Assembly (NCBI RefSeq): GCF_042186555.1
Contig: NC_133326.1
Coordinates: forward strand, 593,371,790-593,435,789
Reading direction: 5' to 3'
DNA: 64,000 bases
Source: Aquarana catesbeiana
Lineage: Eukaryota; Chordata; Amphibia; Anura; Ranidae
The notes under the pieces were generated by a model. The model had not been told where the DNA came from. It saw nothing but the letters and a program-made list of their open reading frames with translations, and did not search any database. Shown piece by piece: positions 1 through 10,017 of the stretch. Made by a program: the position numbers and the translations under genes. The stretch's first letter is position 1, and each line of letters begins with the position of its first letter.

Positions 1-190
1 AGGAGTCCTTATCTAAGGGAGTGCAGTCTGGTCCAGAAGTCCCAGAGATCTGGAAAGCAGCAGATTACATCTGTGTCCCCAGGCTGTGGTACTACAAGAG
101 GCTGGATCTTTTGCCAGACCAGACTGGACCCAGGGTCATCACTTTCTGGTCTTCTTTCCACGCTTCCTTCCTGGCTGTGGTCTGGTGTTG
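1..190 (+). repeat. Inverted partial copy of the MADF gene body
   Basis: Plus-strand bases 1-190 match, in opposite orientation, the MADF coding region at about 765-945. Both encode the tract that reads YVPRLWYY in the gene at 9-1142 and YICVPRLWYY here. The copy is degenerate: the part matching RSTYLRE and the part matching VPRLWYY are in different plus-strand frames. It lies directly beyond the C-terminal exon of the minus-strand gene, so that gene's reading frame runs through antisense of its own duplicated sequence. It continues off the left edge, so its full size is unknown. Confidence 0.75.
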
Positions 191-1142
191 GAGATGTGGC
201 AGGATGAGGAGTAGGACCTGGAGGAAGAGGAGGACCTGGAGGAGAAGGAGGACCATGTGTGAGGTTACAAATGTGGGTAGCCAATGTTATTTGGCCCCTC
301 AACCCCTTATTGAGAGCTTCCAACATTAAGGACTCACACAGGAGTCGTTGGCCCTCCTCCATCTGCAGCATTTTGCAGGCAGTTATGCAAGCAAAGTCCT
401 CCTCCACAGTGTGGGGGGTTCTCAGGGCCTCTGTAGCCTTCCAAAAGAGGCCTATGGCAGCCTCCTCCAGGGTACTCCTCTTCCTGCCACTTTGTCTTTG
501 CGGGTGTAGGGGAGGGACCTGGATATCAGGCAGCCTGCTTGGCCCAGCCACCTCCTGGCTGAGACTTCCCTGTGTATGAAAAAGGGACATGGTTTAAGTT
601 TTTGCTTCATCAATCACAATCATAACTTAGTACTCCAAACTAACATTTATTTAACATCATTGATTGAACAACCAGAAATATTTATAGGAATGCTATACCT
701 GGCTCAAGCTGGGCTCCTCCACATGTTGCTGCCTGGAAGGCCCAGGTTGGGTGTCAGAAGCCTCAGCTGGGGTGGAAGGAAGCGTGGAAGGAAGACTGGA
801 GAGTGCTGGCCTGGGTTCAGTCTGACCTGCCAGAAAATGCAGCCTGTCATAGTACCACAGTCTGGGGACATAGATGTCATCTGCAGCTCCAGATCTCTGG
901 GAATCCTGGACCTTCTTGTGCTCCCTTAGATAAGTGCTCCTCAGGCCACCAATTAGGATCTTCAAATAGGTGATGTCTGCCATGGGGACCACCATCTTCA
1001 CAAATTCCAGCAATTGATCCAGTGCTGCCTTCCTCTTTGTTTGGGTCTTATAATGTGGGTGGTTTATCTGCCACAGACAAGGCAGCTCTCTGAACATATC
1101 AATGAAGCTTGCCATAAAGTCGTTATCTTTCAAGATATCCAT
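9..1142 (-). CDS. MADF-domain protein of a Harbinger element (coding exons 1142-699 and 569-9)
   Basis: Two coding exons join in phase. Exon 1142-699 starts at ATG 1142 and ends CAG before a GT donor at 698. The second begins at 569 after a pyrimidine-poor CACAG acceptor. The predicted product is 334 residues, ending at TAA 11-9. Residues of about 10-85 form a MADF (Adf-1/Myb-SANT-like) DNA-binding domain, with FIDMFRELPCLW near the start and LKILIGGLRSTYLREHKKV at the end. The second exon holds the acidic/hydrophobic QMEEGQRLLCESLMLEALNK segment typical of the C-terminus of these proteins. An upstream non-coding exon probably ends with an AAG|GTAAGA donor at 1256, joined to an acceptor just before 1142. 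The last ~60-70 residues come from a Pro/Gly-rich repeat and antisense of the inverted fragment at 1-190, so they are probably not the native C-terminus. Role: DNA binding, perhaps helping transposase; inferred from family. Confidence 0.72.
191..260 (+). repeat. GGA/GGAGAA-rich low-complexity tract
   Basis: A purine-rich run of GGAGGAAGAGGA-type units joins the inverted MADF fragment to the native second exon. Read on the minus strand it encodes a Pro/Gly-rich linker (PPSPPGPPLPPGP). It marks the junction where the inverted copy begins. Confidence 0.6.
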
Positions 1143-1256
1143 TTTCACTGCAAGACACAACACAAGACAAACCCTAATGTCTGCCTAAAGTCTTCTAAAC
1201 TTGTGCAAATACAGGCCTCAATCTAGAAGCAGTATAGGCCCAATGTTAAATCTTAC

Positions 1257-1432
1257 CTTCGTTATCACAATCGGCGCCTCCGATACTCCTTCCTCCGCTC
1301 ACAGATCGTACGTACTATGCACGCGTGTTACGCTTTATACACACTGCGCATGCGTTTAACTCCGCCCGCCCCTGACATTCTTTCTAGTCTATTCCCCGCC
1401 CCTTTTCGTTCGGCGCAGTGGGGGAAGAGCAC
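1257..1432. promoter_or_regulatory. Divergent promoter between the MADF and Myb-like genes
   Basis: The 176 bases between the inferred first MADF exon (minus, donor at 1256) and the first Myb-like ATG (1433) are GC-richer than their surroundings. They contain several CpGs, GCGCATGCG, CCGCCCGCCC and CCCCGCCCC boxes, and a TATAAA on the minus strand at about 1335-1341. Head-to-head genes with a shared CpG-rich GC-box region are a usual bidirectional promoter arrangement. Function is inferred; no transcript evidence is available. Confidence 0.5.
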
Positions 1433-2737
1433 ATGGTGGTGACACAGCAGGTGTGTGATAATTATAGCAACGAGGAGGAGGAGGAGACAAGCCCGGAGCC
1501 TGAAACGTCTGGATCCAGAAGGAGACGATTTAAGGCATCAAATATGTCCTTTGGGGAGATGTTGGAGATGGTCGACATCCTGAAGAGGGCCGACTATGAT
1601 GGAAAGTATGGACCTTACCCCAACCCCAATATCCGAAAGGCCAAGATCATGGCGAAAGTGGTCAAGAGTCTGCACCGGAATTTCGGGGTACGACGATCAA
1701 AAGATCAGCTCAGGAAGTGGTGGTCGGACCTGAAATTAAGAGAACACGAGCAGTACAGAAAGATCCGGAGAGTGCTGCAAAAAAGTAAGTAGTTGTCCTG
1801 TGTTCCTATTCTTTTTGTGTTTATTACGTTCGTGCTGCCCCATGTGCTTTTAGGAACTGTTGTACAGTTTAAAATGGCAACTTTCATGTTCATGGGCACA
1901 TTATTCGTTTGTATCAAACATTTTTCATGTGGCCTAGAAAACACCATTGTTTTGGCCATATGCATTTGACCACATTTTTTAAGGCCTACTTGTCAGAAAA
2001 TAATTTGGTTGTGTAGATGGGTTTGTTACTAGAATGAAATGCAAACTAGATTCTGTGTAAGGAGAGGACACTCAGCAGCTGTTTACACATCTGGACACTG
2101 GAGCACTAGTGTGGGACACAAGAACACCATTTTTATTAGGGGGCCCACACAGGTGCTCCAGTGTATACTATAGGGGGGTCTCCATCTGTGAAGCTTGTAC
2201 AAGACAGGTAATATTCAAGCTTGACAAAGGACACTCAAAATTCTACATCTTGGAACTAGACAATTGTACCCCACTTCTAAGCAATGTTTCATATTTATAG
2301 TTCTGCCATCAAATATCTGTGGGCTAAGTATACCCTTTTTTTTTCACATAGGGGAGAAAAGACTCGGAGGACACCCCTCATCCGAGGAGACCAGAGACCC
2401 CCCACCTCTGGAAGAAGGGGAAATACCGCAAACACAAGAAAAGCAGGAGGAGGAAGACGTGGTGGAACTCATCACCACAACAGGTGAGTGTCTGCGACCA
2501 CAGGCTCGGGTAAGAGATGGATGCTGGCATATTTATAATACCTGCTTTTTTTTTTTGGTTTCTCTCTTTTTAGGTGATCGTGATGTTGTGGATCCAGATC
2601 CTTTCACCTCGGAAAGTGCCCAGATCCTGATTGGGGGGATCAAGAGGTGTAATGTTGCATTGGAAAACATCACGAAAAACATTAATGATGTTATTAAAAA
2701 AAATAAAAACATCATTGATGTTTTGGGGAGAGTTTAG
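1433..2737 (+). CDS. Myb/SANT-like DNA-binding protein of a Harbinger element, three exons
   Basis: Exons 1433-1784, 2352-2483 and 2574-2737 join with perfect phase (648 nt, 215 residues, stop TAG at 2735). Splice sites are canonical: AAAAAA|GTAAGT at 1785, a long T-tract plus CATAG before 2352, CAG|GTGAGT at 2484, and TTTTTAG before 2574. Residues of about 35-115 form a Myb/SANT-like trihelix domain: FGEMLEMVDIL, then PNPNIRKAKIMAKVVKSL, then KDQLRKWWSDLKLREHEQYR. The C-terminal exon is short, with a hydrophobic helix around NITKNINDVIKKNKN. Such proteins are partners of Harbinger transposases, needed for nuclear import and for recruiting transposase to element ends (family knowledge). The start is ATG 1433; an upstream in-frame GTG at 1418 is not a plausible eukaryotic start. 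No stop or frameshift is seen, so it could still be functional. Confidence 0.82.
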
Positions 2738-3494
2738 AACCCCTCCAAAGCCCTTTCTTTTATGGTGTGCTACAATGTTAAAATTTTTTCTCAAATTGTA
2801 GAAAAGCCAAATTTTGAAGAGGCACACAGTGTGTCAACATGTGCTATCTGCCATCACGGGAGATCAATGGACGCGTTTTGGGGGTGCAACCCCTTCCTCA
2901 ATAATAAAGTAGCTGAGAGGAAGGGGTTGCTCCCCCAAAACACGCCCCTTGATCCCCCGTGATGGCAGCTAGCACATGTTGACATTCGTAAATTGGTGGC
3001 ATCTTCAAAATTTGGCTTTTCCTGGGGTGACTTCACCCCATCTGAATGCAATATCAAACACAGTTCCTAAATACTCATGTCTGATATTGCCTTCAAGTTC
3101 TACCTAATGTGAACTTTGTAAGTTCAAGATTTCTGTCTTTCTTGTTGGTTTTAAACATGCCTGTTTTATCTTAAATGGACATTTCTACTTTTTAGAATGC
3201 CACCCCAAAAATTGTTATACAACAAACATGTTGGTTTGTTTTAAAAACCTTGTCAAAATGCACATGTGATTGTGCAGGTATTAAAAAGATTGTTAATCAA
3301 GAATGTGTGGATTATGGTCTCAACTCTACAACTCTTTTGTGGTGCTCTAATTGATGCTTTCTGTGACAATGGGTGTTATTTCATAAGGGCAAATCCACTT
3401 TGCACTACAAATGCAGTTTCAAGTGCACTTGTAGTGCAAAGTGTCTTTGCCTTTAGTAAATAAATTATTATTTTTTGTTTATTTGATAAAGGTT
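2738..3494. other. Convergent intergenic region between Myb-like gene and transposase
   Basis: This holds the shared 3' regions of two convergent genes: a long palindrome (2801-3021), an AATAAA at 2903-2908 for the plus-strand gene, and an AATAAA on the minus strand at 3483-3478, about 12 bases past the transposase stop. A short inverted repeat at about 3399-3443 (TTGCACTACAA / TTGTAGTGCAA) lies between them. No coding sequence is recognised. Confidence 0.6.
2801..3021. terminator. 220-bp palindrome with poly(A) signal, possible bidirectional 3'-end element
   Basis: The arms run about 2801-2906 and 2916-3021. The left arm starts GAAAAGCCAAATTTTGAAGA and the right arm ends with its reverse complement. 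Both arms carry the CATCACGGG..TTTTGGGGG block. The loop holds AATAAA at 2903. It lies 63 bases past the Myb-like stop, between convergent genes. It may be an independent small fold-back insertion or the element's own transcription-end structure; I cannot tell which. Confidence 0.6.
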
Positions 3495-6400
3495 TCACAC
3501 ATTGTCTGGCATATTAATAGCCCCCCTACCCGCAAAGAACTCAAGGTATCTTAGCCGGACATCATGGGCACTCAGGGAGGGCAAGCCAAGACGGCCACTT
3601 TCAAGCACCATCAGGGTTGATTCATGTTGAATTCCGGCCTCAGGCCCAACTGAGCCAGCATAGTTTGCAGAATGTTTTCGTAAAAAGTTGTGTAGAACAC
3701 AGTACGCCAGGATAATGTGATTCAGTTTATACTCCGCCATATGTATGGGTGTAAGAAATAGGCGGAACTGGCTGGCCATGATTCCAAACGTGTTCTCCAC
3801 CACTCTTCTGGCTCTGGCCAGCCGGTAATTAAAAACCCTCTGGTCCGGGGTGAGGGTCCTCATAGGGAATGGCCGCATAAGATGGTCCCCCAGCACAAAA
3901 GCTTCATCCGCAATGAAGACGAATGGGAGTCCTTCCACATTGTCTTCTGGAGGTGGCAAGTCCAAGCTGCCATTCTGGGGACGCCTGTAGAACTCCGTCT
4001 GGGCGATGACTCCACCATCGGACATCCAGCCATTCTTCCCCACGTTCACATACAGGAACTCGTAATTAGCCGACACCACCGCCAACATCACAATACTATT
4101 GAACCCCTTATAATTATAATAGTATGACCCCGAGTTGGGTGGTGGGACGATGTGGATGTGTTTCCCATCAATTGCCCCATCCGCAGTTAGGAAAGTCCCA
4201 CCGCTGGGCAAAGTGGGAGGCCACAGTCTGCCATTCCTGTTGCGTGGAAGGAAACTGTTGAGGAAAACCAAAAAAAATTAGTCATTTTGCACATAAACAG
4301 GGAAAGCTGATTAGACGCCCAACATTCTTGGCCAACATCAAGATAACATTTATTAATGGGAATTTTTAAACACCAAAGTATAAGGTACACCTATCATATC
4401 CCCCCCCCCTCTCCTGGGCCCTTTCTAACATTATAGGTGGGGGCTCTTGGACAGGTAACCCTTTCCACTTCATTGAGAGATGAATGCCTAAATAATGGGT
4501 ATTACTTTGAACAGCCCCTCCTTAGTTACACTATTGACAGCCCACTGGACAGGTAAGAAGTGTCATAATACAAAGATATAAATACACACTGTACACATTT
4601 GAGCACATTTGGACATTCTGCTATTACCTATCAAGATAATAATAGATAAAGAAACTTTAACCGCTTCAGCCCCGGAAGATTTTACCCCCTTCCTGACCAG
4701 AGCGTTTTTTGTGATTCGGCACTGCGTCGCTTTAACTGACAATTGCGCGGTCGTGCGACGTGGCTCCCAAAAAAAATTGACGTCCTTTTTTTCCCACAAG
4801 TAGAGCTTTCTTTTGGTGGTATTTGATCACCCCTGTGATTTTTTGTGCTATAAACAATATAAGAGCGACAATTTTGAAAAAAACGCATTATTTTTTTACA
4901 TTTTTCTATAATAAATATCCCCCAAAAATATATAAAAAAACATTTTTTTTCCTCAGTTTAGGCCGATCGTATTCTTCTACATATTTTTGGTAAAAAAAAA
5001 TCGCAATAAGTGTTGATTGATTGGTTTGCGCAAAAGTTATAGCGTTTACTAAATAGGGGATAGTTTTATAGCATTTTTATTAAAAAATTTTATTTTTACT
5101 AGTAATGGCAGCGATCAGCGATTTTTATTGTGACTGTGACGTTATGGCGGACATGTCGGACATTTTTGACACATTTTTGGGACCATTGTCATTTATACAG
5201 CGATCAGTGCAATTAAAAATGCATTGATTACTGTGTAAATGACACTGGCAGTGAAGGGGTTAACCACTAGGGGGCGGGGAGGGGTTAAGTGTGTCCTAGG
5301 GGAGTGATTTTTAACTGTCAGGGGGATGGGCTGGTGTGTGACGTCACTGATCTCTGTTCCCAATGACAGGGAGCAGAGATCGAGTTTACATCAGCATCTC
5401 CCCGTTCATCCTCTCCGTGAGGCGATCGCATCCACGGGACCCGCGACCCGACTCACGGAGCTCCCGGCCGGCGCGCACGCAATGGCACGGCGGGGAATTC
5501 AAATGGACGTACAGGTACTCCCATTTGTCCAGCCGTGCCATTCTGCCGACGTACATCGGCGTGTGCCTGTCGGTAACCGGTTAAACATTACCATTTGAAA
5601 GTATTCAAGCAGGCCCTTGCACTACATGCTTTGGGGAATTCATCCATACATCTGACCACAAAAGAGATGGGTATAGTGTGTATGGGTTTGGCAAATTCAG
5701 CAGATAGATGATTGAGGATAGATAGAGAATTGGTATCAGCTGACTTAGCAGTTGGGGGGAGGGAGGGTTCCAAATGATTTATGGACCCCTAAAAAAAGCC
5801 TTTGGCACTCTGCCTGATTTTAAAGCACAAATCACATTTCTAAACATTTTAGGGGGTGTTTAGGGTAAAGCTGTACTATGGAGCTGATAAAATACATTGT
5901 TAAGTGACTACATGAGGTGAATATAAGGCCAGGAGACCATGCTGGGGAGGTCAGTGAAGGCAAATATGTATGAAGGACAAAAAAAAAAATTACTTAAAAA
6001 TCCAGCATGCATGAGGACAAAGGGGACATTCACAGCATATTACAATCATGGTCATTAGGGAATGAGGAAAGAAATACAATATATTATCAAACATTAAATA
6101 CAATAAAATGTGATATTAAAGGATAAAAATCTTACCTTAATATACTTCTGCGGGACCTGGATGATGGCAGAACAGGTCTCTGGGATAATGATCCCCAGAG
6201 CCTGGGGGGAGATGCCTGTTGAGAACTTCAAATCCTGCAGGCTTCTCACCTTCGCCAAGTACCGCAGGGTGGCGACGAGCCTCTGCTCCGGAGTGATGGC
6301 TTGCCTCATGCAGGTATCCTGCCTGCTAATATAAGGGGTCAGCAAAGCCAACAAACGGTGAAATACGGGGTCCGTCATCCGGAGAAAGTTCCTGAAATCA

Positions 6401-6588
6401 TCAGGATTATTCTCACGGATCTCATGGAGCAAAGGCATATGACAGAACTGGTCAGGCTGAAGCAACCAATTCTTGGTCCATGAACTCCTCCCCACCCTGT
6501 TCATGGACTGGACTTGTGTCAAGGTCAGGACCCCAACACCAAGCCCCCGCACAGCACGAACTCTACGAGGAGTACGTATACGCAACAT
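3495..6588 (-). pseudogene. Harbinger (HARBI1-like) DDE transposase, two exons, one frameshift
   Basis: Exon 1 runs 6588-6136 (ATG 6588, donor AAG|GTAAGA). Exon 2 runs 4254-3495 after a TCCTCAACAG acceptor. The join is phase 0. N-terminal helical region: FCHMPLLHEIRENNPDDFRNFLRM, here cited only as FRNFLRMTDPVFHRLL. The catalytic core is GAIDGKH (first Asp), FVFIADEAF (second Asp) and VENTFGIM (Glu), a complete DDE triad. Across exon 2 the frame is broken by one extra base near 4179, just before GAIDGKH. Without it the product would be 403 residues, the normal length for this family. It is therefore either recently dead or an assembly indel in an otherwise intact gene. The intron is enlarged by a TTAA-flanked MITE. 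The enzyme would cut TWA targets and needs the Myb-like partner. Confidence 0.82.
4661..5580. mobile_element. TTAA-flanked non-autonomous transposon (piggyBac-like MITE) in the transposase intron
   Basis: It is flanked by TTAA on both sides (4657-4660 and 5581-5584), with weak CCGNTT terminal inverted repeats. Internally it shares the block TGACAATTGCGCGGTC and the block AGCTTTCTTTTGGTGGTAT with the copy at 22042-22906. There is no coding capacity. Assignment to piggyBac rests on the TTAA duplication and general structure and is not proven. Confidence 0.65.
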
Positions 6589-6974
6589 GGCTAGAAAACA
6601 ATTGGCTGCTCAGAACGAAGTAACAGAACGCACTGAAGAACAGCAAGGCCTGTGAAGAGCGATCTGAAAAACAGTAACGAACAAACAAGAACACAATGAC
6701 TAATCAAAGTCACGCGTAGCTTGCTTGCACGCACTGAAGACCAGATACAAACCCACAAGCACAAACTGAACAGCAGAAAACGATCTGAAAACCACGAGTC
6801 TGAAAAAGCGCGAATCGTCTCTCACCAAACTTTTACTAACACGAGATTAGCAAAAGGAGCCCAAAGGGTGCCGCGCTTGGTTCTGAACTGGCTTTTTCTA
6901 GTCTCGTCGTACGTGGTTGATGTCACCGCGTTCTTGGCAATCGGAAATTCCGACAACTTTGTGCGACCGTGTCA
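6589..6974 (-). other. Transposase 5' flank and Harbinger subterminal region
   Basis: The upstream side of the transposase gene, leading into the element's right end. It has repeated GCACGCACTGAAGA / ACGCACTGAAGA motifs at about 6630 and 6727, which may be subterminal transposase or Myb binding repeats. The last ~70 bases match the Harbinger MITE end at about 61085-61155. Confidence 0.5.
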
Positions 6975-8045
6975 ACCGGTATTCATCAAAAGGTGGGAGA
7001 CTGAACTAAAATTAAAACTCACAGACACGGAGGCTACGACCTTACTAAAGCGAGTTCATATCACTTCAGTAAACTATACGGTGTCCGAGCTAAACTACAA
7101 ATGTTTGGCAAGATGGTACATTACCCCAGATAGAGCATCTAAGTATCAGAGCGAAACCTCGCAATATTGCTGGAGGGGATGCAAAGAGCTTGGAACAATG
7201 GCACACATCTGGTGGCAATGCCCAGAAATTAAAAAATTCTGGGATGAGATTAGGAAAATCATCAGTGAAATAACCTATATAGTGGTCCCCGAAGATCCAT
7301 GGGTGTGCTTGTTCCACGGTTTTAGAATGTCAACTGAGTCATATCTGAGAACACTTATAGCACAATTTTTGAATGCAGCCAAAAGTCTCATATCTAGACA
7401 TTGGCAGGAAAGAAGCTGTCCAACATTACAAGAATGGTACGACAAAATAAATGAAACCCAAAATCTCGAATATTTGAGATATACCGAGGGAGCGGAAATG
7501 GATGAGTTTGAGGAAAAATTTTAAAGTTCAATAAGATCTGCAGAGATGTTAGGAATCTAAAATGTCTATTTGGTATGGTCTTTGCTTAGTTAGAGATCGG
7601 TAAAAAGCAATATGAGTGGAGTTCATGAGCAGTGTTGAACCGGATGGCTTTGAAACCTATGTTTGAACGATATATAGGACTTCAGGGGGGTTTGGGGGAT
7701 TTGGGGTAGAAGCGAGGGGAGGGGAGGGGGGTTTAGATAAGTTTGGTATTAGATTTGCTTTACTTGCCATGAATGAAGAGAGGTCCTAAGATGGTTCAGA
7801 TTATAAGCGACGTAGATTTTTTCTAGTGACATATGTATATATGGCAAGGGAAAAAAAAAACAAAAAAAAAAACAAAACACATTTAATATATGCCACTATA
7901 ATGTGAATAGCGAGTCGGGAAAATATTGAACTGCAAAGTTTAAATTTATTTCCCCGATAACGGTCACTGATGTGGAAAAAAAAATAAAAACATTTAAAAA
8001 AGGAAAGAAAAAAAGGAAAGAAAAAAAAAAAGATAAAAAAAAACC
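6975..8045 (+). mobile_element. 5'-truncated L1-type LINE (3' end)
   Basis: It starts abruptly inside ORF2, continues through a G-rich 3' untranslated region (7684-7735) and ends in long A-rich sequence (about 7849-8045). This is the usual form of a 5'-truncated L1 insertion. The A-rich tail has interruptions (AAAAACAAAAA, GGAAAGAAAA), so it is not recent. No clear target duplication is visible. Confidence 0.72.
6982..7524 (+). pseudogene. L1 ORF2 C-terminal fragment
   Basis: About 181 codons read FIKRWETELKL through DEFEEKF and stop at 7522-7524. It matches the end of L1-clade ORF2 proteins: KCLARWYITPDR followed by a zinc-knuckle-like CWRGC..GTMAHIWWQCP, with spacing C-x3-C-x7-H-x4-C, then KKFWDEI. 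This domain lies downstream of the reverse transcriptase and binds nucleic acid. Endonuclease and reverse transcriptase are missing through 5' truncation. The frame extends upstream into Harbinger DNA only by chance. Confidence 0.78.
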
Positions 8046-8460
8046 TTCTGCCTTTACAACTATCTTAATGCAGTCTTTGGATAAAGTTAAAAAACCTTTC
8101 GAAAACAGTGCCTCCCAGCCCCCCTTCCTAATACTAACCTGAGTCCTGTAGCTTCAGTTCTTCTCTCCCCTCTCCATGCTTTCACAAGCTAGGATGAGAG
8201 CAGTGAGAGCCACTGGCACATACCGCTGTCAGTCAAATCCTGTGAGGAGTGAGCAGGGGGCAGGGCCAAGTGACTCTAAGTGTGTCTATAGACGTATACA
8301 GCCCGGATGGGAGCGAGTCTGCACATGTGCCCCCATATCAAGAGAAGAGGAGGCGCCAAGAACGCCAATAGGGGACCCCAGAAGAGGAGGTTAAAGGTCA
8401 CTCTGTGTAAAACCATTGCACAGAGCTAGTAATAATAAAAAAACAGCCTTTACAATTACT
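8046..8460. mobile_element. Non-autonomous MITE fragment ending in CTTTACAATTACTTTAA
   Basis: Both edges carry a CCTTTACAAC/TTACTTTAA-type motif (8052-8071 and 8444-8464), and the right edge is followed by TTAA. This is the terminal pattern also seen at 52455-52903 (TATACAACCACTTT). The left part appears lost at the L1 poly(A) junction. No protein signal. Confidence 0.5.
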
Positions 8461-8464
8461 TTAA

Positions 8465-8900
8465 CCAATTAAGGACCCCCCACATACCTATACTGTGGCA
8501 GGGCGGCCCTTAAGCACAAAATCACGTACCTGAACGTGATTTCTTCTTCCTAGTCTGGGGCATGCACGCATGCTGCCAGCAGCCAGCTTCCACTGTGATT
8601 GGCTCTTGCTGTGTCCAATCAGCAGGTCCAGGTTCCCGGTGAACGATCGGAGAGAGGCAGAACGGCGGTCTACCTATGTAAACAAGGCAGACCATCATTC
8701 TGTCAGAGGGGAAAAGGGAGATCTTGTGCTTCTGCTAACCAAAAACATGGACAGTGACAGTGCATTTTTTTTTAGCACTGATCAGTGTATTGGTGTCACT
8801 GGTCCCCAAAAAGTTTCACTTAGTGTCAGATTTGTCTGCCGCAATGTTGCAGACCTGCTAAAAATCGTGATCGCCACAATTTCATTTGTTTTTTTTTTTC
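8465..8900. mobile_element. Possible TTAA-type MITE fragment
   Basis: It starts CCAATTAAGGACC immediately after TTAA 8461-8464 and contains GATCAGTGTATTGGTGTCACTGG, a style common to the other TTAA MITEs here. The right end is not recognisable and runs into the AT-rich palindrome. The small open frame at 8570-8938 is not gene-like. Confidence 0.4.
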
Positions 8901-8909
8901 TCATTTTTC

Positions 8910-9430
8910 GGGTCATTCGTTATGATCTCAATTCGTAAATTCGAAAATAAGAAGGAAAATACGAAAATTCAAAAGAATAACTAACTAACTAATAATAACT
9001 ATATAACTAATAATAACTAACTAATAAATTATAGCTTTCAAATTTGGCTGTTAGCAAATGTAGTGAATATGAATTTATCCGAAGTTATGAATTATCCAAA
9101 ATAACAAATGCCACATCTAAACAAATGGAACGGAACAAATTAATAATAAATAATAAGAAGAATAAAACATTTTTATTATTATTATTGTTATTAATTATTA
9201 ATTTGTTACATTCTATTCGTTTAGAAAAGGCATTCGTTATTTCAGATAATTCATAACTTCAGATAAATTCGTATTTGTTATGTTCACTAACAGCCAAATT
9301 TGAAAGGAAACTCCAATACCTATAATTTAATATTTAGTAATAGTTAGGTTATTATTAGTTAGTTATTATTTTGATTTTGAAATTTTCGGGTTTTTGCATT
9401 TTTGAATTTCCAAATTTTTGAATTTCCGAA
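8910..9430. repeat. AT-rich long palindrome
   Basis: Left-arm blocks such as AAATTTGGCTGTTAG (about 9038) and GAATTTATCCGAAGTTATG recur as reverse complements on the right (CTAACAGCCAAATTT at about 9290; CATAACTTCAGATAAATTC). The centre is near 9168, in a (TAA)n/(TTA)n stretch. Arms are at least 230 bases each. The flanks are built of AATTTCGAATTTACG-type short repeats. No coding potential; probably a fold-back MITE. Confidence 0.6.
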
Positions 9431-10013
9431 TTTTCAAATTTACGAATGTATGAATTTTTGAATTTACGAATTTATGACATTACGAACATTAAAATTTACG
9501 AATATTCAGAAAAATTTGTTAAACAGGTTTTCGTTAATTCAGATACTTTCGAATTAACAAATTTGATGTCTACTCCTTAACAGTGTGTGAAAAGAAGAAT
9601 AAATTCAGACATAAAACAATAGGATATACTGTATATTTGGGATTTTTGTTGATTGGTACAATATTGTACTGCGAATAGAAAAAAAAATTTGAGTAGAAAA
9701 AAAGCAGCAACACTATCATATAGCAAATTATGAGGGTCAGCTTTTTGTAGATTAAAAAAAAGAGATTGAAGTGCCACACCATAGCTAAAAGGTCTAAATA
9801 CAATTTTATTCCAATAAATGTCAGGGGAACAATCCATTGAATTTTGAGGGTCCAAAAATGCCCCCCTTCATAGGAACTAGAAAGATGTATTTGGACCCAA
9901 AACACATTTACTACTCCTTGGATTGCCCCCCAGATATTTAATGTTATAAGGTTGCATCTGGACCTCCTTGCAGGGGTGTGGTACTTCAATTTAAATTCTA
10001 GTGCATTGTATTG
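9431..10013. other. Unassigned AT-rich DNA
   Basis: A run of degenerate GAATTTACGAA repeats to about 9560, then AT-rich sequence with no recognisable domain, terminal repeat or RNA gene. Frames on the minus strand here lack family resemblance. Confidence 0.4.
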
Positions 10014-10017
10014 CTAA

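Larger units (their letters stand above)
1..6974. mobile_element. PIF/Harbinger-type DNA transposon, three-gene, both ends incomplete in view
   Basis: The stretch carries three genes known to travel with Harbinger-superfamily elements: a MADF-domain gene (minus), a Myb/SANT-like gene (plus) and a DDE transposase (minus). The last 70 bases, around 6905-6974, closely resemble the right terminal region of the complete Harbinger MITE at 60823-61179: both have a run of the type CGTACG..CACCG..TTCTTG and end in a GTG(T)GACCGTG block. The autonomous element and the MITE are therefore relatives. The outermost right bases are missing because truncated L1 sequence follows at about 6975. The left end lies outside the window or is obscured by the inverted MADF fragment at 1-190. 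That all three genes belong to one element is inference from adjacency and family knowledge. Confidence 0.75.

Noticed and set aside
5326..5598. Frames in the GC-rich part of the TTAA MITE
   Set aside because: Part of a non-autonomous element with no conserved protein.
8176..8938. Small plus-strand frames as possible host genes
   Set aside because: They lie inside MITE fragments and show no conserved domain or splice structure.
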